This document shows positions 1 through 10,087 of a DNA stretch of 64,000 nucleotides, piece after piece. Source of the DNA: Agrypnia vestita. Taxonomy: Eukaryota; Arthropoda; Insecta; Trichoptera; Phryganeidae. Numbering within the stretch: position 1 is the first letter of the stretch; every line of letters begins with the position of its first letter. The notes beneath the pieces are model-generated. The model searched no databases and had not been told where the DNA came from. It was given only the letters and a program-made list of their open reading frames with translations. The stretch spans positions 124,001 to 188,000 of the forward strand of contig JADDOH010023150.1 in NCBI GenBank assembly GCA_016648135.1, in the 5' to 3' direction. The position numbers and the translations under genes are program-made.

Positions 1-516
1 AAAAATTAATAACAAATTTGAAAAAAACTCTCCAGCGTTACCTTGTAAATTATGTACAGAAATAGTGTTCAAAATTTCAAAAGGATCGGTGCAGTAGTTT
101 TGAAGTTATGATGGACACCGACTTTGAAAACGTGAGATGTGGGGAAAACGATTTAAAGTTTTGCACACTGTAAAATTCAAAATAAAACTCAACACTTATT
201 TTATACTTACACATAATCGTCAATGCCATGTTCACACGGCAAAGAGCTTTCATCATCAGCATCTTTTTGTCCTTGTCTACGCAAAACTCTTCCAATACAA
301 TAGCACGTCCGGTAGTCCTCAGTTGAGCGCGTTTCTCAGCTGCCCGAGCAGGTATAGAAAATCAGTCTGAGTATCGCTCAAATGTTCATAATTTCGTCAA
401 TTTTGCTCCTATTGACTTGAAATTTTGACACAATATTCTTGCGATGTTATAAATTCATTTAAAAAATTAAAAATAAAATGCAAAAAAAAAAGTTAAAAAC
501 CTTACCCCCCCCTTAA
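1..516. mobile_element. Right part of a TTAA-flanked DNA transposon (Kolobok/piggyBac-like target site)
   Basis: The stretch resembles the interior and right end of the element at 11080-11978. Both share a segment reading roughly ATCGGT-CAGT-GTT followed by a CACCGA block, then a CTTGAAATTTT block near the end. It stops at CTTACCCCCCC followed by TTAA at 513-516, which fits a C-rich terminus on a TTAA target. The left end lies before the window. No coding capacity is seen, so it is probably a non-autonomous relic. The relation to 11080-11978 was judged by eye and is moderate, not strong. Confidence 0.45.
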
Positions 517-2370
517 GCCCACCAAGCTCCCGGTCTAGAAGGTATTTTTGAAAACCTCACATAATCGCTACTTTTTAGATTTTTTATGATGATTTCATTT
601 TAAGCCTCACAATATCGATACTTTTTCGAATTTTCTATGAAGAATTTTTTGTAATCCTGTATTATTTCGTCTGTTCTGTGCAGCACACACAGATGTAACT
701 GCGAAAGTACATTATTCATAGCCTTCCTCTGATGGAATGGATTAGTAGAAAGTGGTGTTGCTAAATATAGCGTCAGATCCTTCAGATTTACTAAAGGCTG
801 TGCTTGTGAATCTGAACCTGCTTGATGACCTTTTTTGCAGGGGGCCAAAGTCTCGTGATGACTTCAAAAATTATGCGCTGCTTCAACGGATGAATCACTG
901 CCTGCCTCGCTACTGGTGCGGACTGAGTTTGCTGCTATCAATCGCCTTATCACAGACACATTACCCTTGCACAAGCGCTGGCGTATTGCAAATGTAGGCA
1001 CCTATTATTTTAAATCTGGAGTCTACGTCAGTCTAGAAGGCAAGACATGACTAGCAAGTGATTATTTTTTATTTATTTTTTTTATTTTGGGAATCTCAAC
1101 GGTATACAATTTATTATAATAATACATAACGTATTGGGTAATTCGTAGACCAGTTATATAGATCCACGACATAAAATGTTAAGTCAAGCAATAAAGAGAA
1201 CATATATTAAATAGAGGGATAGGAGTGGGAGTTAGAGGGGGAAGTGGAGTGAGGTGTATGGGATTGTGGCTGAGTGGAGTGCGTATGTATTCTGTGTGTG
1301 ACGTTGTATACAGATATGGGGGTATGTGTAAAGAGTGATGAGAGTTTGGCTGTGGTGTGTGTATGATGATGGTCGGTGTCAGTTAATCCGGTGAAGATAT
1401 TGAAACTAGTAATATAAGTAAATTATCTTCCACTTGTACAAATCTGCGCAGTATTTCTTGCGTTACCTCAGAATTTTACAGCTTTGGGTGCTAATTCTTT
1501 TCGGCGATTTAGTTTATTTGAAAGCTGAGAAAAAAGTACTCAATACCTACCCTAAAGGTATCATCGAGTAAAAGTATCGATACGTACCTAATTTTCATTC
1601 CCTGACTAATTTACCGTTACGCTATTTCAGCAGAGGTAGGCTAAGCAAAGAGGATGTAACGACGCCCCCTCCTATCCTGACACACCGCTGCGGGGCGGCA
1701 CGGTCTTGCAGAGTGGTGTTAAAAAAATGTCAACCTGGAGAAGATTGAGTAGGACCGATAAGGAAGCTTTTGCTCTTAAAACGGTCCTGGGCAAGCGGTG
1801 GGTACTATTCACTATCCTGACTTGGACACAACTCTCGCCTCGTCCGCATTCATCAATTTACCTACGTGCTACTATTACCAATAAGTCAACCCGTTTTCAC
1901 GAAAATCAATTCTTTATTTATATAAATAAAACTAACTTAGTTAAACACCACATATATAACACCACATAAACACAAAAATTATGTGCTTATAATACTAGTG
2001 TGAAAGGTGAAAGGACGGAGTACCAATAGTGGGGGTAGGGGGTGGGATTTCGCAGGGAATATTACTATTAAGAGGGAACATATTTAAAAGTGGACTAAAA
2101 GATAAATTTACTTGATTATTAATGATTTTATGATTCATATTAATGGCTTTTCTTATCTCTAATGCCTCTAAATTTAAGCGATTATCCGATAAATTTCACC
2201 ATTTTTTCTCATATCTTAATCGCCTTCCTAAGTGTTTTATACTGATACACGAATTGGAAGGTTAAAACTTCTAATAAGAAACCCTAAATATTTGAATGCA
2301 AATCTGTTTATAGAAACGTCCCACGTTTGCTTGTAAGGACTACTTACAAAAGGCTTATGGGTATCCGCGT
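517..2370. other. Intergenic, no gene recognised
   Basis: Short open frames here show no recognisable domain. A roughly 40-nt unit occurs twice in tandem with divergence (about 553-592 and 605-645, each starting CCTCACA). A T-rich run near 1068-1090 followed by an imperfect tail resembles the 3' ends of LINE copies elsewhere in the window. I see no splice-consistent exon. Confidence 0.4.
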
Positions 2371-2374
2371 TTAT

Positions 2375-2500
2375 CTACACCGTTTGACAGGCCTTAGTTA
2401 AATGTTGCATATTTATTCCTCAGGACCCTGCGAAAAACAAATGTGTCCTTTCTCCTCCCCCTTTAGTCCACTCCTCCCCTTAATATTTTTATCTATAAAA
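2375..2500. repeat. Dispersed repeat, copy 1
   Basis: It shares a core with 2880-3010: CGTTTGACAG, then TTGCATATTTATTC and AGGACCCTGCGAAAAACAAA, followed by a pyrimidine-rich run. A reverse-strand relative lies near 27540-27600 (GACAGATCTTAACCAAATTTTGCATA). No coding capacity. The element class is unknown. Confidence 0.55.
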
Positions 2501-2734
2501 TCTTGTTATATGGGTGCAGTAAAGGAAGAAGAATGAACATCTTGGAGATCTTAGAAATAATAATAATAAAATAAATAATAGAAATCTAATTAACATCCAG
2601 ACACCACCCATAACCTCTCCACTCCTATCCATTCTAACCCCGCCCCCGACCCCCACCACCATTACACCCACCCAATCCCCATAAATACTGTCTCGAATTA
2701 TTTTTAATTTCGTTGTAAACGTGTTGTTATTGAC

Positions 2735-2815
2735 AATGGGAGAAATCCCGAAAACGTTCTAACAATTCAAAATAAATATATAGTGGAATAAATGAGTGTT
2801 GTGTTTACCCTCATT
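2735..2815 (+). repeat. Possible Penelope-like terminal fragment
   Basis: A small stem (GGGA...TCCC) is followed directly by GAAAACG, and then by a tail resembling 55060-55107 (AGTGGAATAAATGAGTGTTGTGTTTA). This stem-then-GAAA layout recalls hammerhead-bearing terminal repeats of Penelope-like elements, but the CUGANGA half of the core is not convincing. Low confidence. Confidence 0.25.
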
Positions 2816-2879
2816 TTTTAAATATTAAAAATGAATTTCCACAATGTTACAAACAAAAAACTTAAACATTTATAAAAAT

Positions 2880-3010
2880 CTATAACGTTTGACAGACCTG
2901 ACTCAAATTTTGCATATTTATTCTTTAGGACCCTGCGAAAAACAAAGGCGCCCTTTCCCCTCTCCCCTTTACCTTACTCCCGCCCCAGATATAAATGTTA
3001 TGCACTCCAA
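2880..3010. repeat. Dispersed repeat, copy 2
   Basis: Direct-orientation relative of 2375-2500, sharing the TTTGACAG, TTGCATATTTATTC and ACCCTGCGAAAAACAAA blocks. The 360 bases between the copies hold nothing I can name except the fragment at 2735-2815. Confidence 0.55.
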
Positions 3011-3765
3011 TTTAAATTTAATTCCAAATTGTAAAATGGTAGAACTCTCCCCCCCTCACTGTACTTCAGTGCTCTAAATGTTTCAGACTATTTTTTGTCA
3101 TGTTTTTCTTGACACAGAAATCGAACCATTTTATTTTATTGCAATAAGTAATTGTTTTCTCTTTCTTTGTAATTCGCAATCTTTATTAATTTAAATGCCT
3201 TTGCCCTTGATAAGTGTTGCGGAAACAAACATTTTCACAACCTACATAGGTGAACGATACCTAAATCATTTTTATTTTGTCTTTATATCCAAATCTTGAT
3301 TATTAAGTTATCTATTATTTGGTTTGTGTTTTCAAAAATAAAATACAATGGTGCAGAACTGAATCAAGCATTTCTTAGTTGCATTTTACAACTCTGATGA
3401 AAAATGGAAAAATAAGGAAGAGGACTGTATCCAGCAGTGGAAAGACGAAGGCTGATGAAGAAGAAGAAAAAGATGAAAATATGTATAGTCATTCCCCACC
3501 GCTCTTCCGGGCATCCCATACACCTCCTGTCTGGATTAAATGGAAACATTATTGTTATTTAGAGGTTTTGGAAAACAATTGCACCTTCCCCTTACAAACT
3601 TCTTTTTTATTAAATTTGTTACTTTTTTCTTCTGTTACTAACTTTTCTAATAAAAATAGTGTAGAAAGCAGGAGAAAGAGGTCCCGTGAATTGGTCAAAT
3701 AATAGCTGTCTGTTTAGTATATTCATCGACACATAATTATAATTTATTAGTAAATTATTTAAAAA
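3011..3765. other. Intergenic, no gene recognised
   Basis: A 107-codon open frame (3379-3702) is rich in Lys/Glu at the start and hydrophobic at the end. It has no recognisable domain and no splice or promoter context, so I do not call it a gene. Confidence 0.35.
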
Positions 3766-3914
3766 AAAGTAACCCATAAAAACAAAGTTTTTACAATACC
3801 CCCTTTCTCATTTTAGGGTTTCGTGTCTACCATATGCGTCGGAATTTCTATGCAACTTGTATGAAAAAACCATTAAAAATTTGGAAAATCCAAAATCATA
3901 TACTCCCTTTCTTT
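3766..3914 (+). repeat. ACTCCCTTT-ended dispersed repeat, partial copy
   Basis: Shares AGTAACCCATAAAAAC, TTTCTCATTTT-GGGTTTCGTG and CCATATGCGTCGGAAT blocks with the copies at 26645-26947 (+), 24005-24320 (-) and 36385-36660 (-). This copy ends at ATACTCCCTTT. No protein-coding capacity; probably a non-autonomous element. Confidence 0.6.
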
Positions 3915-4245
3915 TTAAAATATAACAATAATTAAAGACGAATTAAAACTTAAAACATAACACTAAACTTACAGTAATTTAATATATTTCTAAAATGTCA
4001 GATGTTTAGAGATGTCAAGATTTTGATAGATTCAATTATCATCAATATCGTACCTTATGAATTTCCAGCGTCAAATGATTTAGTCAGAATCAGATTTGAG
4101 TAATGTAGAATTCAAAACTAAGCAGAAATCTAAAAGAAATAAATGATTATTTGATTTCTTCCCAAAATACCCAATTTTGCTGTCATCTGTGAACCAATTG
4201 TTATAAATTTTCGAAATTCGTAGTTATGTATAGACGTACCACTAT

Positions 4246-4674
4246 AACTTGGCGTGCGAGGGAGGGCGTTCCTATCGCGTAACAGAAGTTGTCAGGGTGT
4301 AAATTTATTATACAATACATAATGTACAAAATGTCCGGTGACCGGTGTCGTATTAAGTACAGAAATTTGGTCGGGCAGCACTAAAGAAACCGTGCAGTAA
4401 TGGCGGCCGTTCTATCTGTCAAACTGTCAGACGGTAATATCGGTTCATTATTCGCATTTTCAGCTACGCAAAACTTTAATACTTCATTGGCAATTATTCT
4501 TGCACCATCCCGGACTATTTAGGATGTTTTGGACATAATAATTCAGTGTATATTGGTAATCAAGATGTCACAGCTCGCGCTCAAAGACGAGAATGAACTG
4601 AATGACAGGGCGAGGGGTTACCGCCGGGTGCGGGCGGGGCGGGTTTTAGTTCAAAATTCGCCGCACGCCAAGTT
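4246..4674 (+). mobile_element. 429-bp TIR element, copy 1
   Basis: The ends are the 13-nt inverted repeat AACTTGGCGTGCG (4246-4258) and its complement (4662-4674). The inverted copy at 37397-37825 has the same 429-bp length and is near-identical by eye across its length. Similarity continues a few bases outside both ends (TATAGACGTA on one side, ACGTTGGGCAAGCAATA on the other), so the real element is slightly longer. It holds a G-rich tract near 4625-4644. There is no transposase, so it is a non-autonomous DNA element of unassigned superfamily. Confidence 0.75.
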
Positions 4675-4794
4675 ACGTTGGGCAAGCAATACCTATTATA
4701 CCGACGGAGTAATTCAAATTTTAAATATTCCGTGGCGTCGTCGTAAGGCCGCCGTTGGTAGTAATCAAACTTTTGTAATGATTCCAATTTGAAA

Positions 4795-4905
4795 AGACCA
4801 TTAAAATTACTAATAATCCAAAATTATTAATTTTTTTAACAAAAATTTGATAGATCTTCTTGATCGTCGCCATTTGGTCAATTATATATTTTTTATATGT
4901 TTTCA
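4795..4905. repeat. Fragment of the ACTCCCTTT-ended repeat family
   Basis: Contains the AAATTTGATAGATCTTCTTGATCGTCGCCA block that is also found in the copy at 26645-26947. Truncated on both sides. Confidence 0.5.
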
Positions 4906-5520
4906 TAGATGGCGGTGGTGTGCCGCCATACGTACTGTATGAAAACTCTGAATAAATATTTTAAAATAATCAAAAATTACATAAAATTTGAGAATGTAAA
5001 TCATTAAGGGTAGTTATTGTTTACATTAATGTAAAAAATATTAGGTATTTATTGAATAGTTTCGAAGATATAAGCCAAAATCAGTTGAAAAAGGAGGACA
5101 TCTTGCCATCTAGCTTCCAACTGGCCTGCCTACGTGTACACAGGCACACAAAAAGGCTTTGGGTTTTGATATACGTATTCGTACCTACTCGTGAGACCCC
5201 AGCTACGTGGGAATTTATTGATAACTCCGCGGGGGTCGAATTGCACAACGGCGCTGCATGTTCCCTGTGATGATATTTTTATCAGCACTCCTTATCACGG
5301 AATAAAAAGTGCTCGACTCAGTTATCATTCGCTTGTGTGATGCGCAATACGTCACGTCCACGGCTGGGACCTTGCAAGTGTCGGGCTCATGCTCTATGTG
5401 TATATAGATTATATATAAATATGCTCCTCATATTTATTAACGCGTTGACCCCGATGAAAGTCGCCGGGATCAGGCAGGAATGGGGATAAAAATGACGGGA
5501 TAAAAGGATAAAGGGAGATG
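4906..5520. other. Intergenic, no gene recognised
   Basis: No domain-bearing frame, exon or clear repeat seen. The 72-codon frame from 5052 has no recognisable motif. Confidence 0.35.
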
Positions 5521-5529
5521 GATGGTAAA

Positions 5530-5995
5530 TGGGAACGATATCCGTGTTCCCTGTGGGTCTCGTAGACACAACCCAGTCTTTCACATTGATTTTACCTCAT
5601 CCAACTATCGTCGTACTTCATATTTCTTGAGGGTATGCGATGCATTTAATAAATTGATAAGATTATTGGATATTAATCTGCTCGAATGCAGCCACACAAG
5701 ATTAAGAAAAAATTTGAGTGCAGAATTTTTTTCTACTTAATAATTAAGTCTCTTTTTCATTATTTTTAACATGCCTTTGTTTTTCTACTAATAATTAAGT
5801 CTCTTTTTTTTGTTTAAATTTTTTATTCTTACTTTGTTATATAATTCTTAACATATCTATGTTTAATTCATAATATATTTATCATTACTAACATATTTCA
5901 AAATGTGGAGACCTGTAATTGGCTATCTATATTATATCAATGTTTTCTATGCTTCTTTGTTATGCTGTTGGTCTTCCATGATTATTAAATAAATA
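5530..5995 (+). mobile_element. 5'-truncated LINE 3' end (Jockey-type tail)
   Basis: The frame ending at 5740 reads as the last part of a non-LTR ORF2: a Phe-His-Asp-Phe then SSNYRRTSYFLRVCDAFNKL segment, the usual place for the 'TNYxxxSFLxRVxxLYN' tail of Jockey-like elements. A roughly 250-bp 3' UTR follows, ending in an AAAT-type repeat (AATAAATAAATAA, near 5985-6000). The same 3' UTR appears in reverse at 13525-13735. The element is dead: only the last ORF2 codons remain. Confidence 0.65.
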
Positions 5996-5999
5996 AATA

Positions 6000-6344
6000 A
6001 TATGAACTGTAATATTTCATTATGATATGGAAGGCAACAGGAAGCTCGACTTCTGCTGCAATCTTCTTCTTCCTCCGACGAATTGGCGACACCTTTTCAA
6101 CACCCTTTTCACAACATCTGAGGATACCCGGAAGCCGATGATAAGTTCCAAAGATATGAACAACACCTCATGGTGAGGAGAATGCTTTTGGAAGTGGAGG
6201 TCGATATTTGGCAGTGATTTAATGTCTAACTATAACAACGAACTTACCAGTCTTGGTTTTAAACACGGTACTGTGATCTGTGATGGTAAAAGGTTATATT
6301 TGTCGCAGACACTATTTTACAGGAGAGCAAAAAAATGTGTGTTT
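6000..6344. other. Intergenic, no gene recognised
   Basis: No supported exon, domain or repeat identified. Confidence 0.3.
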
Positions 6345-6530
6345 GATTAAACCCAGGAACTGTTTTGATTTATTGGTTCACTTGAATTTCTTATTTCAGT
6401 TTGCAAAGTTTCAATTTTGAACTAGTTCCTCTCTATTCTATGACAAGAGAATGCCACTAATAAGCATGCGTGTTCGATTGTTAGCTTTGTGCATGCTTAT
6501 TTATGAGCATGCTCAAAATAAGCATGTGTA
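6345..6530. repeat. GCATGC-bearing repeat, copy 1
   Basis: Direct repeat of 9425-9603. Both contain GGAACTGTTTTGAT, TTTCAGTTTGCAAAGTTTC and CTCTATTCTGTGACAAGAG-like blocks, and end in a cluster of palindromic GCATGC/GAGCATGCTC motifs. Probably an end of the DNA transposon that also carries the MADF ORF at 9232. Confidence 0.6.
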
Positions 6531-7655
6531 TCTGTAGCTTTACACGGTAACCAAGATAGACATCGCAATAATCGCTTACACACAGAATGTTAAACCGACT
6601 AGAAGGCGGATTACCATTCTCATTGCATCCTTTTGACACCACACAAACACAAAACCCCTTCAAACATTAACCTTCTTTTTTCATACAACAATAAGTGCAC
6701 TTGAAACCTATTGCATGCAAGGAAGCAGCGATCGATGAAGTCTACGACGTCGTCTGTCTTTTCCGGTTTAGTGTTTTGATTCATCACTGCGTACGCGGGA
6801 GCACTTTATAAAAATGTATGACTTTTACGGCACAAACACCGCCATTGGTGGAGCGTGAAAATGTTCCTTTTCACGCAAGCGAGGACGCTACTGTCGAAGT
6901 AAAGATAAAAAATTCGCGAGTAGCATTTGGAGGAAGTGGGGCAAAATAATGCATAATAAATATTTATTTTTAATTGTTTTGTCGTTAGTTCAGTTTAGTT
7001 TAACAATCACGATTATTATTTTATTGTTGTACGAATCAGACTATAAATTGAATGTTAGTCAGACGAATGCGGTTTATTTTATCTAATTCAGTGATTTATG
7101 TTGGGAGGGTTTTTCCAGACACGAATTTTGCGGACATTGATTTTTTCCGGACAGGATTTTTGTATACATAATCTATGTCCGAAATAACCCATATCCGGAA
7201 TTATCAATGTCTGGGAAGATTATTACTATTATTATCCGTGAAATTCGTGTCCGGAAAGAACCAGTCACCTTTGATCATCACCAAAACAAATCCTAACCTA
7301 ATCTAATCTAAACAAAAATATTTTTGTCCGTAAAAATTTACGTACGATATAGGCAGTATACGGAAAATCGTTTTCCCAGAGTTTGTGTCCGAAAAAATCC
7401 TGTCAGGAATAGTCCAGTCATCTTCGAACATCGTTAACACTTCTGTTCCGAAACGGGGCATGACTTAACCCCAAAAATCGTATTTTTAAATTATTTAACA
7501 ATTATTTATTAATGATATTAAGCGAGTATTCGTTGTAGTCCTCACAAATATCCCAAAGAATACAATAACCAAATAAAACAAAACGGTAATGTGTAGTAAG
7601 ACATTCAAAATTTTAAAAAATGTTTCTCCATAGACAATCGGCAATATTCTATATC
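6531..7655. other. Intergenic, no gene recognised
   Basis: 7100-7260 and 7370-7420 contain repeated CCGGA/CAGACACGAATTT-like phrases that are not organised as clear tandem units. I found no exon or transposase motif. Confidence 0.3.
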
Positions 7656-8273
7656 TATTTAACTGTAACTGGTTGCGGATATTTTATACGAACCGTATGT
7701 TTTTCCGAGAAACGATTCTCGACTTTTAGTTGAATTTGTATTCAACGTCATCAGGAGGACGACCTGTACCCGCGGAGGTATAGGGCGGACTGATTAATGC
7801 TTTTGTGGGCGTAAATTATATGCACTTTGTTGTGAAGTGTTCACTTCTTCTACGATAGAGGTCGCCAGTATGCAATATGTACTAGTTACATCGGCGGACT
7901 TTTCTGCGACGTCTCTCAAAGGTTGAATCAAAGTCGTAAGAACAGGGCGCCAAATACTTGATTGTTTGTAACTGTCATCTCTGTTGAAATTGAAATGTTT
8001 GTATATTTCAATGGACTCCCTCACTAATCTGGGTATAAGGTGCGGTTCCGTTGATAAGATTTTTGTCTTGTCAAATCTGATGAAGTGACAGAGATTCCCT
8101 TTGGATGCATGTTCGCAGATTGCCGATATATTGGAGTTGTCGTTTTTAATTGCTCCAATATGTTCCTTCAATCGTGTAGCGATATTGCGTTTGGTTTTTC
8201 CTATGTAGAACGCTCCACAATCGCATGGCACTCTGTATACACCTGGAGACTCGAAGGGTGTGTTACGGTTACT
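7656..8273 (-). mobile_element. Penelope-like element 3' end: GIY-YIG endonuclease plus terminal repeat
   Basis: Read on the minus strand, a frame open from about 8273 to the stop at 7794 encodes the C-terminal endonuclease of a Penelope-like retroelement. It has VPCDCGAFYIG then KTKRNIATRLKEH, the GIY-YIG core with its conserved Arg, followed by a CEHASKGN zinc/His segment. Upstream the frame is closed by TGA at 8276-8274 and no reverse transcriptase is seen, so the copy is 5'-truncated. Downstream, 7755-7656 matches the palindromic arms at 36189-36352 and contains CTGATGA (7754-7748), a GTTGAA...TTCAAC stem and GTCGAG. This resembles the hammerhead ribozyme known from Penelope-like terminal repeats, here with a degraded GAAA box. 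Confidence 0.8.
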
Positions 8274-9230
8274 TCATTCTGCTTGCACAGCTTCCGTCAC
8301 TCGGAAACTTGTTGATTGACACAATCTAATTCGCATTGTATAACCTCCTCGCAAAGGATAATCATAATCGGTCCATTAATTCATCTTTAACAACAAAATT
8401 TTCAAAATTCTTAAAATATTTCAATTTTGGGATTCCACGTGGCAGCTATTGATGGTGATGGTGAGTTTAACTATTTGTAAAAGCATACCAATGTACAAGA
8501 GAATTATACACAAAATTGGCTGCATTACAATGTGTTATATATAACTGTCAAGAAACAGAAATAGCAATATTGCTTAGTTCAGAATAAGCCACATGTTTCC
8601 AATGTCTCCTAGGTGACACTGAGGCCGAAGAGGATAAGAAACGTAATTAAAAATATTATAGAATATTTTCAAACCATTATACTTCATTAATTGAATCGCA
8701 AAATTGACTGGGGTCCCCTTTGTACCCCGCTCCTATTTTCCAGCTTCCGATACTCGAAGGTTAAAACAAATTCACACGCCCCAAAGTTGACATTATTTGA
8801 CATTAAAAATCTGTCAGTTGATACATTAAATTTTACGCGACGGAGTACTGAACCCTTCACCGCGGCGACCACAACTAGGTCACAAACATGGTTAAAGGTA
8901 CTGATACACATGCTCATTAGTGGCACGTGAACATGCGCAGTATTGAGCTTCTCGAGCTATTGCTAATTAGTAGCATGTGTGTACGCACGCTAAAAAATCA
9001 ACCGCCGGTTGATTTATGAGCACGCTCATTTGGTTTGCGAGTGGAAGGGGTATCTTTTGAGCATGTGTGAACAGGCTTGCTTATGAGCATGCTAATGTCA
9101 TTAGCGGCTAGTATCGATTATCGATGCGATCTTCTCAGTCCGCGTCATAGACATCTACTATAAATATAGACTAGTTACAAACCAAAATATCTGCTACACA
9201 TAACTACCACACGAATTACTGTGAAGCAAA
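8274..9230. other. No gene recognised; GCATGC-rich segment at 8905-9110
   Basis: 8905-9110 holds many copies of GAGCATGCTAAT/CATGCTCATTAG-like words, also seen near 6460-6530 and 9545-9660. They may be subterminal binding sites of the transposon that encodes the MADF ORF. The rest of the stretch has no supported gene. Confidence 0.4.
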
Positions 9231-9231
9231 T

Positions 9232-9363
9232 ATGGCGCGTTGGGGAGATGACAAAACATTACTTTTCGTGACTTATTATAGGAATCACGAATGTCTGTGG
9301 AATATTCGTTCACAGCTATATAAAAATAATATAGCAAGAATAATGTTTATGAAACTTTATTAA
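9232..9363 (+). CDS. Short MADF-domain ORF, probably from a PIF/Harbinger-type transposon
   Basis: This 43-codon frame starts at an ATG after GCAAAT and stops at TAA. It reads like the first part of a MADF DNA-binding domain: WGDDKTLLFVTYYRNHECLW, then YKN and an Arg, matching the family pattern of 'W..e..Li.lYr.h.cLWn....Y.n...R'. MADF proteins recur as the accessory ORF of PIF/Harbinger transposons. Full MADF domains are about 80-90 residues, so this is truncated by the stop or is a first exon. A TATA-like CTATAAATATAG lies at 9160-9171. GCATGC-rich repeats flank it on both sides. No transposase is visible nearby. It is most likely a relic; a host gene fragment is less likely. Confidence 0.5.
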   Translation: MARWGDDKTLLFVTYYRNHECLWNIRSQLYKNNIARIMFMKLY

Positions 9364-9424
9364 GAGACACGAATGATTCAAAAATTACAATAAAAATTAC
9401 AGAAACTAAAACCAAAAATGTACC

Positions 9425-9603
9425 GATGGAAACTCGGGAACTGTTTTGATGAATAAGTTCTCTTGAATTTCCTGTTTCAGTTTGCAAAGTTTCCATTTTG
9501 AACAAGAGCGTCTCTATTCTGTGACAAGAGCATGTCATTATAAGCACGTGTGTTTGATTGTTAGCTTTGGGCATGCCTATTCATGAGCATGCTTAAAATA
9601 AGC
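9425..9603. repeat. GCATGC-bearing repeat, copy 2
   Basis: Direct-orientation relative of 6345-6530 (see there), ending in TTGTTAGCTTTGGGCATGCC and GAGCATGCTTAAAATAAGCATGCC. Confidence 0.6.
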
Positions 9604-9654
9604 ATGCCAATAACGGGCATGTGTGTACGGTTGTTAGAGCATGCTAATGAGTTC

Positions 9655-9771
9655 CATTCTGGCATGCTCTGCCATTTCTGAATTTAAACTAAAGTTTTTT
9701 ACGGCTCTTTTATGTTCTTCTAGTCTTTCCTTTATTTTTCTCCCTCTTTGTCCGATGTAAACCGCATCATT
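9655..9771 (-). mobile_element. Second Penelope-like GIY-YIG endonuclease fragment
   Basis: The reverse strand encodes NDAVYIGQRGRKIKERLEEH, then KRAVKN and later AEHA. This is the GIY-YIG core (Tyr-Ile-Gly, Arg-x3-Arg-Leu-x-Glu-His) of a Penelope-like endonuclease, clearly different from the copy at 7794. Only about 38 codons survive. The frame stops where GCATGC-rich sequence begins, so the element was interrupted or truncated there. Confidence 0.65.
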
Positions 9772-9939
9772 TTATTTTAGTGTGTTTTTATACTTTCTCG
9801 GGTATCTCGCAAGGCTCCAACCTCGATCCTTTGTTGTTTTCTATTTTCATTAATATTATTGTGATCATTGCATGTGTAAACGCAGACTATAGTACCTTAT
9901 AGTCTGCGTTTGGTTACATTGCTCCGGTCTCCCCTCGCT

Positions 9940-10030
9940 GCAGATCCTGGACTTGCAGCCGCGGTGGGCCAGCCCTCAGTTCGCTTCGGTGATCGGTGCA
10001 GTAAGTAGTCCACTATCCAGACAAGCCAAC
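9940..10030 (+). promoter_or_regulatory. Putative 5' UTR and start region of the vanin-like gene
   Basis: A locally GC-rich block directly before the ATG contrasts with the AT-rich flanks. An arthropod initiator-like TCAGTT lies at 9976-9981. No convincing TATA box is placed about 30 bases upstream. Transcription start is inferred only. Confidence 0.3.
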
Positions 10031-10087
10031 ATGGCCTGGTTCAAGTGCTTCGTGCTCGTGTTTGCCGGATTTACCTTCGCAGACCAG
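10031..10087 (+). CDS. Vanin-like exon 1 (signal peptide)
   Basis: Nineteen codons from ATG (context GCCAACATGG), mostly hydrophobic (FKCFVLVFAGFTFA), then GTGGGC as donor. This is a signal peptide exon. The following 16.9-kb intron is filled with mobile elements. Confidence 0.8.

Noticed and set aside
3379..3702. 107-codon plus-strand frame
   Set aside because: Low-complexity, no domain, no splice or promoter support.
7794..8231. 145-codon minus frame as a host gene
   Set aside because: GIY-YIG motif, upstream stop and neighbouring terminal repeat show it is a Penelope-like endonuclease remnant.
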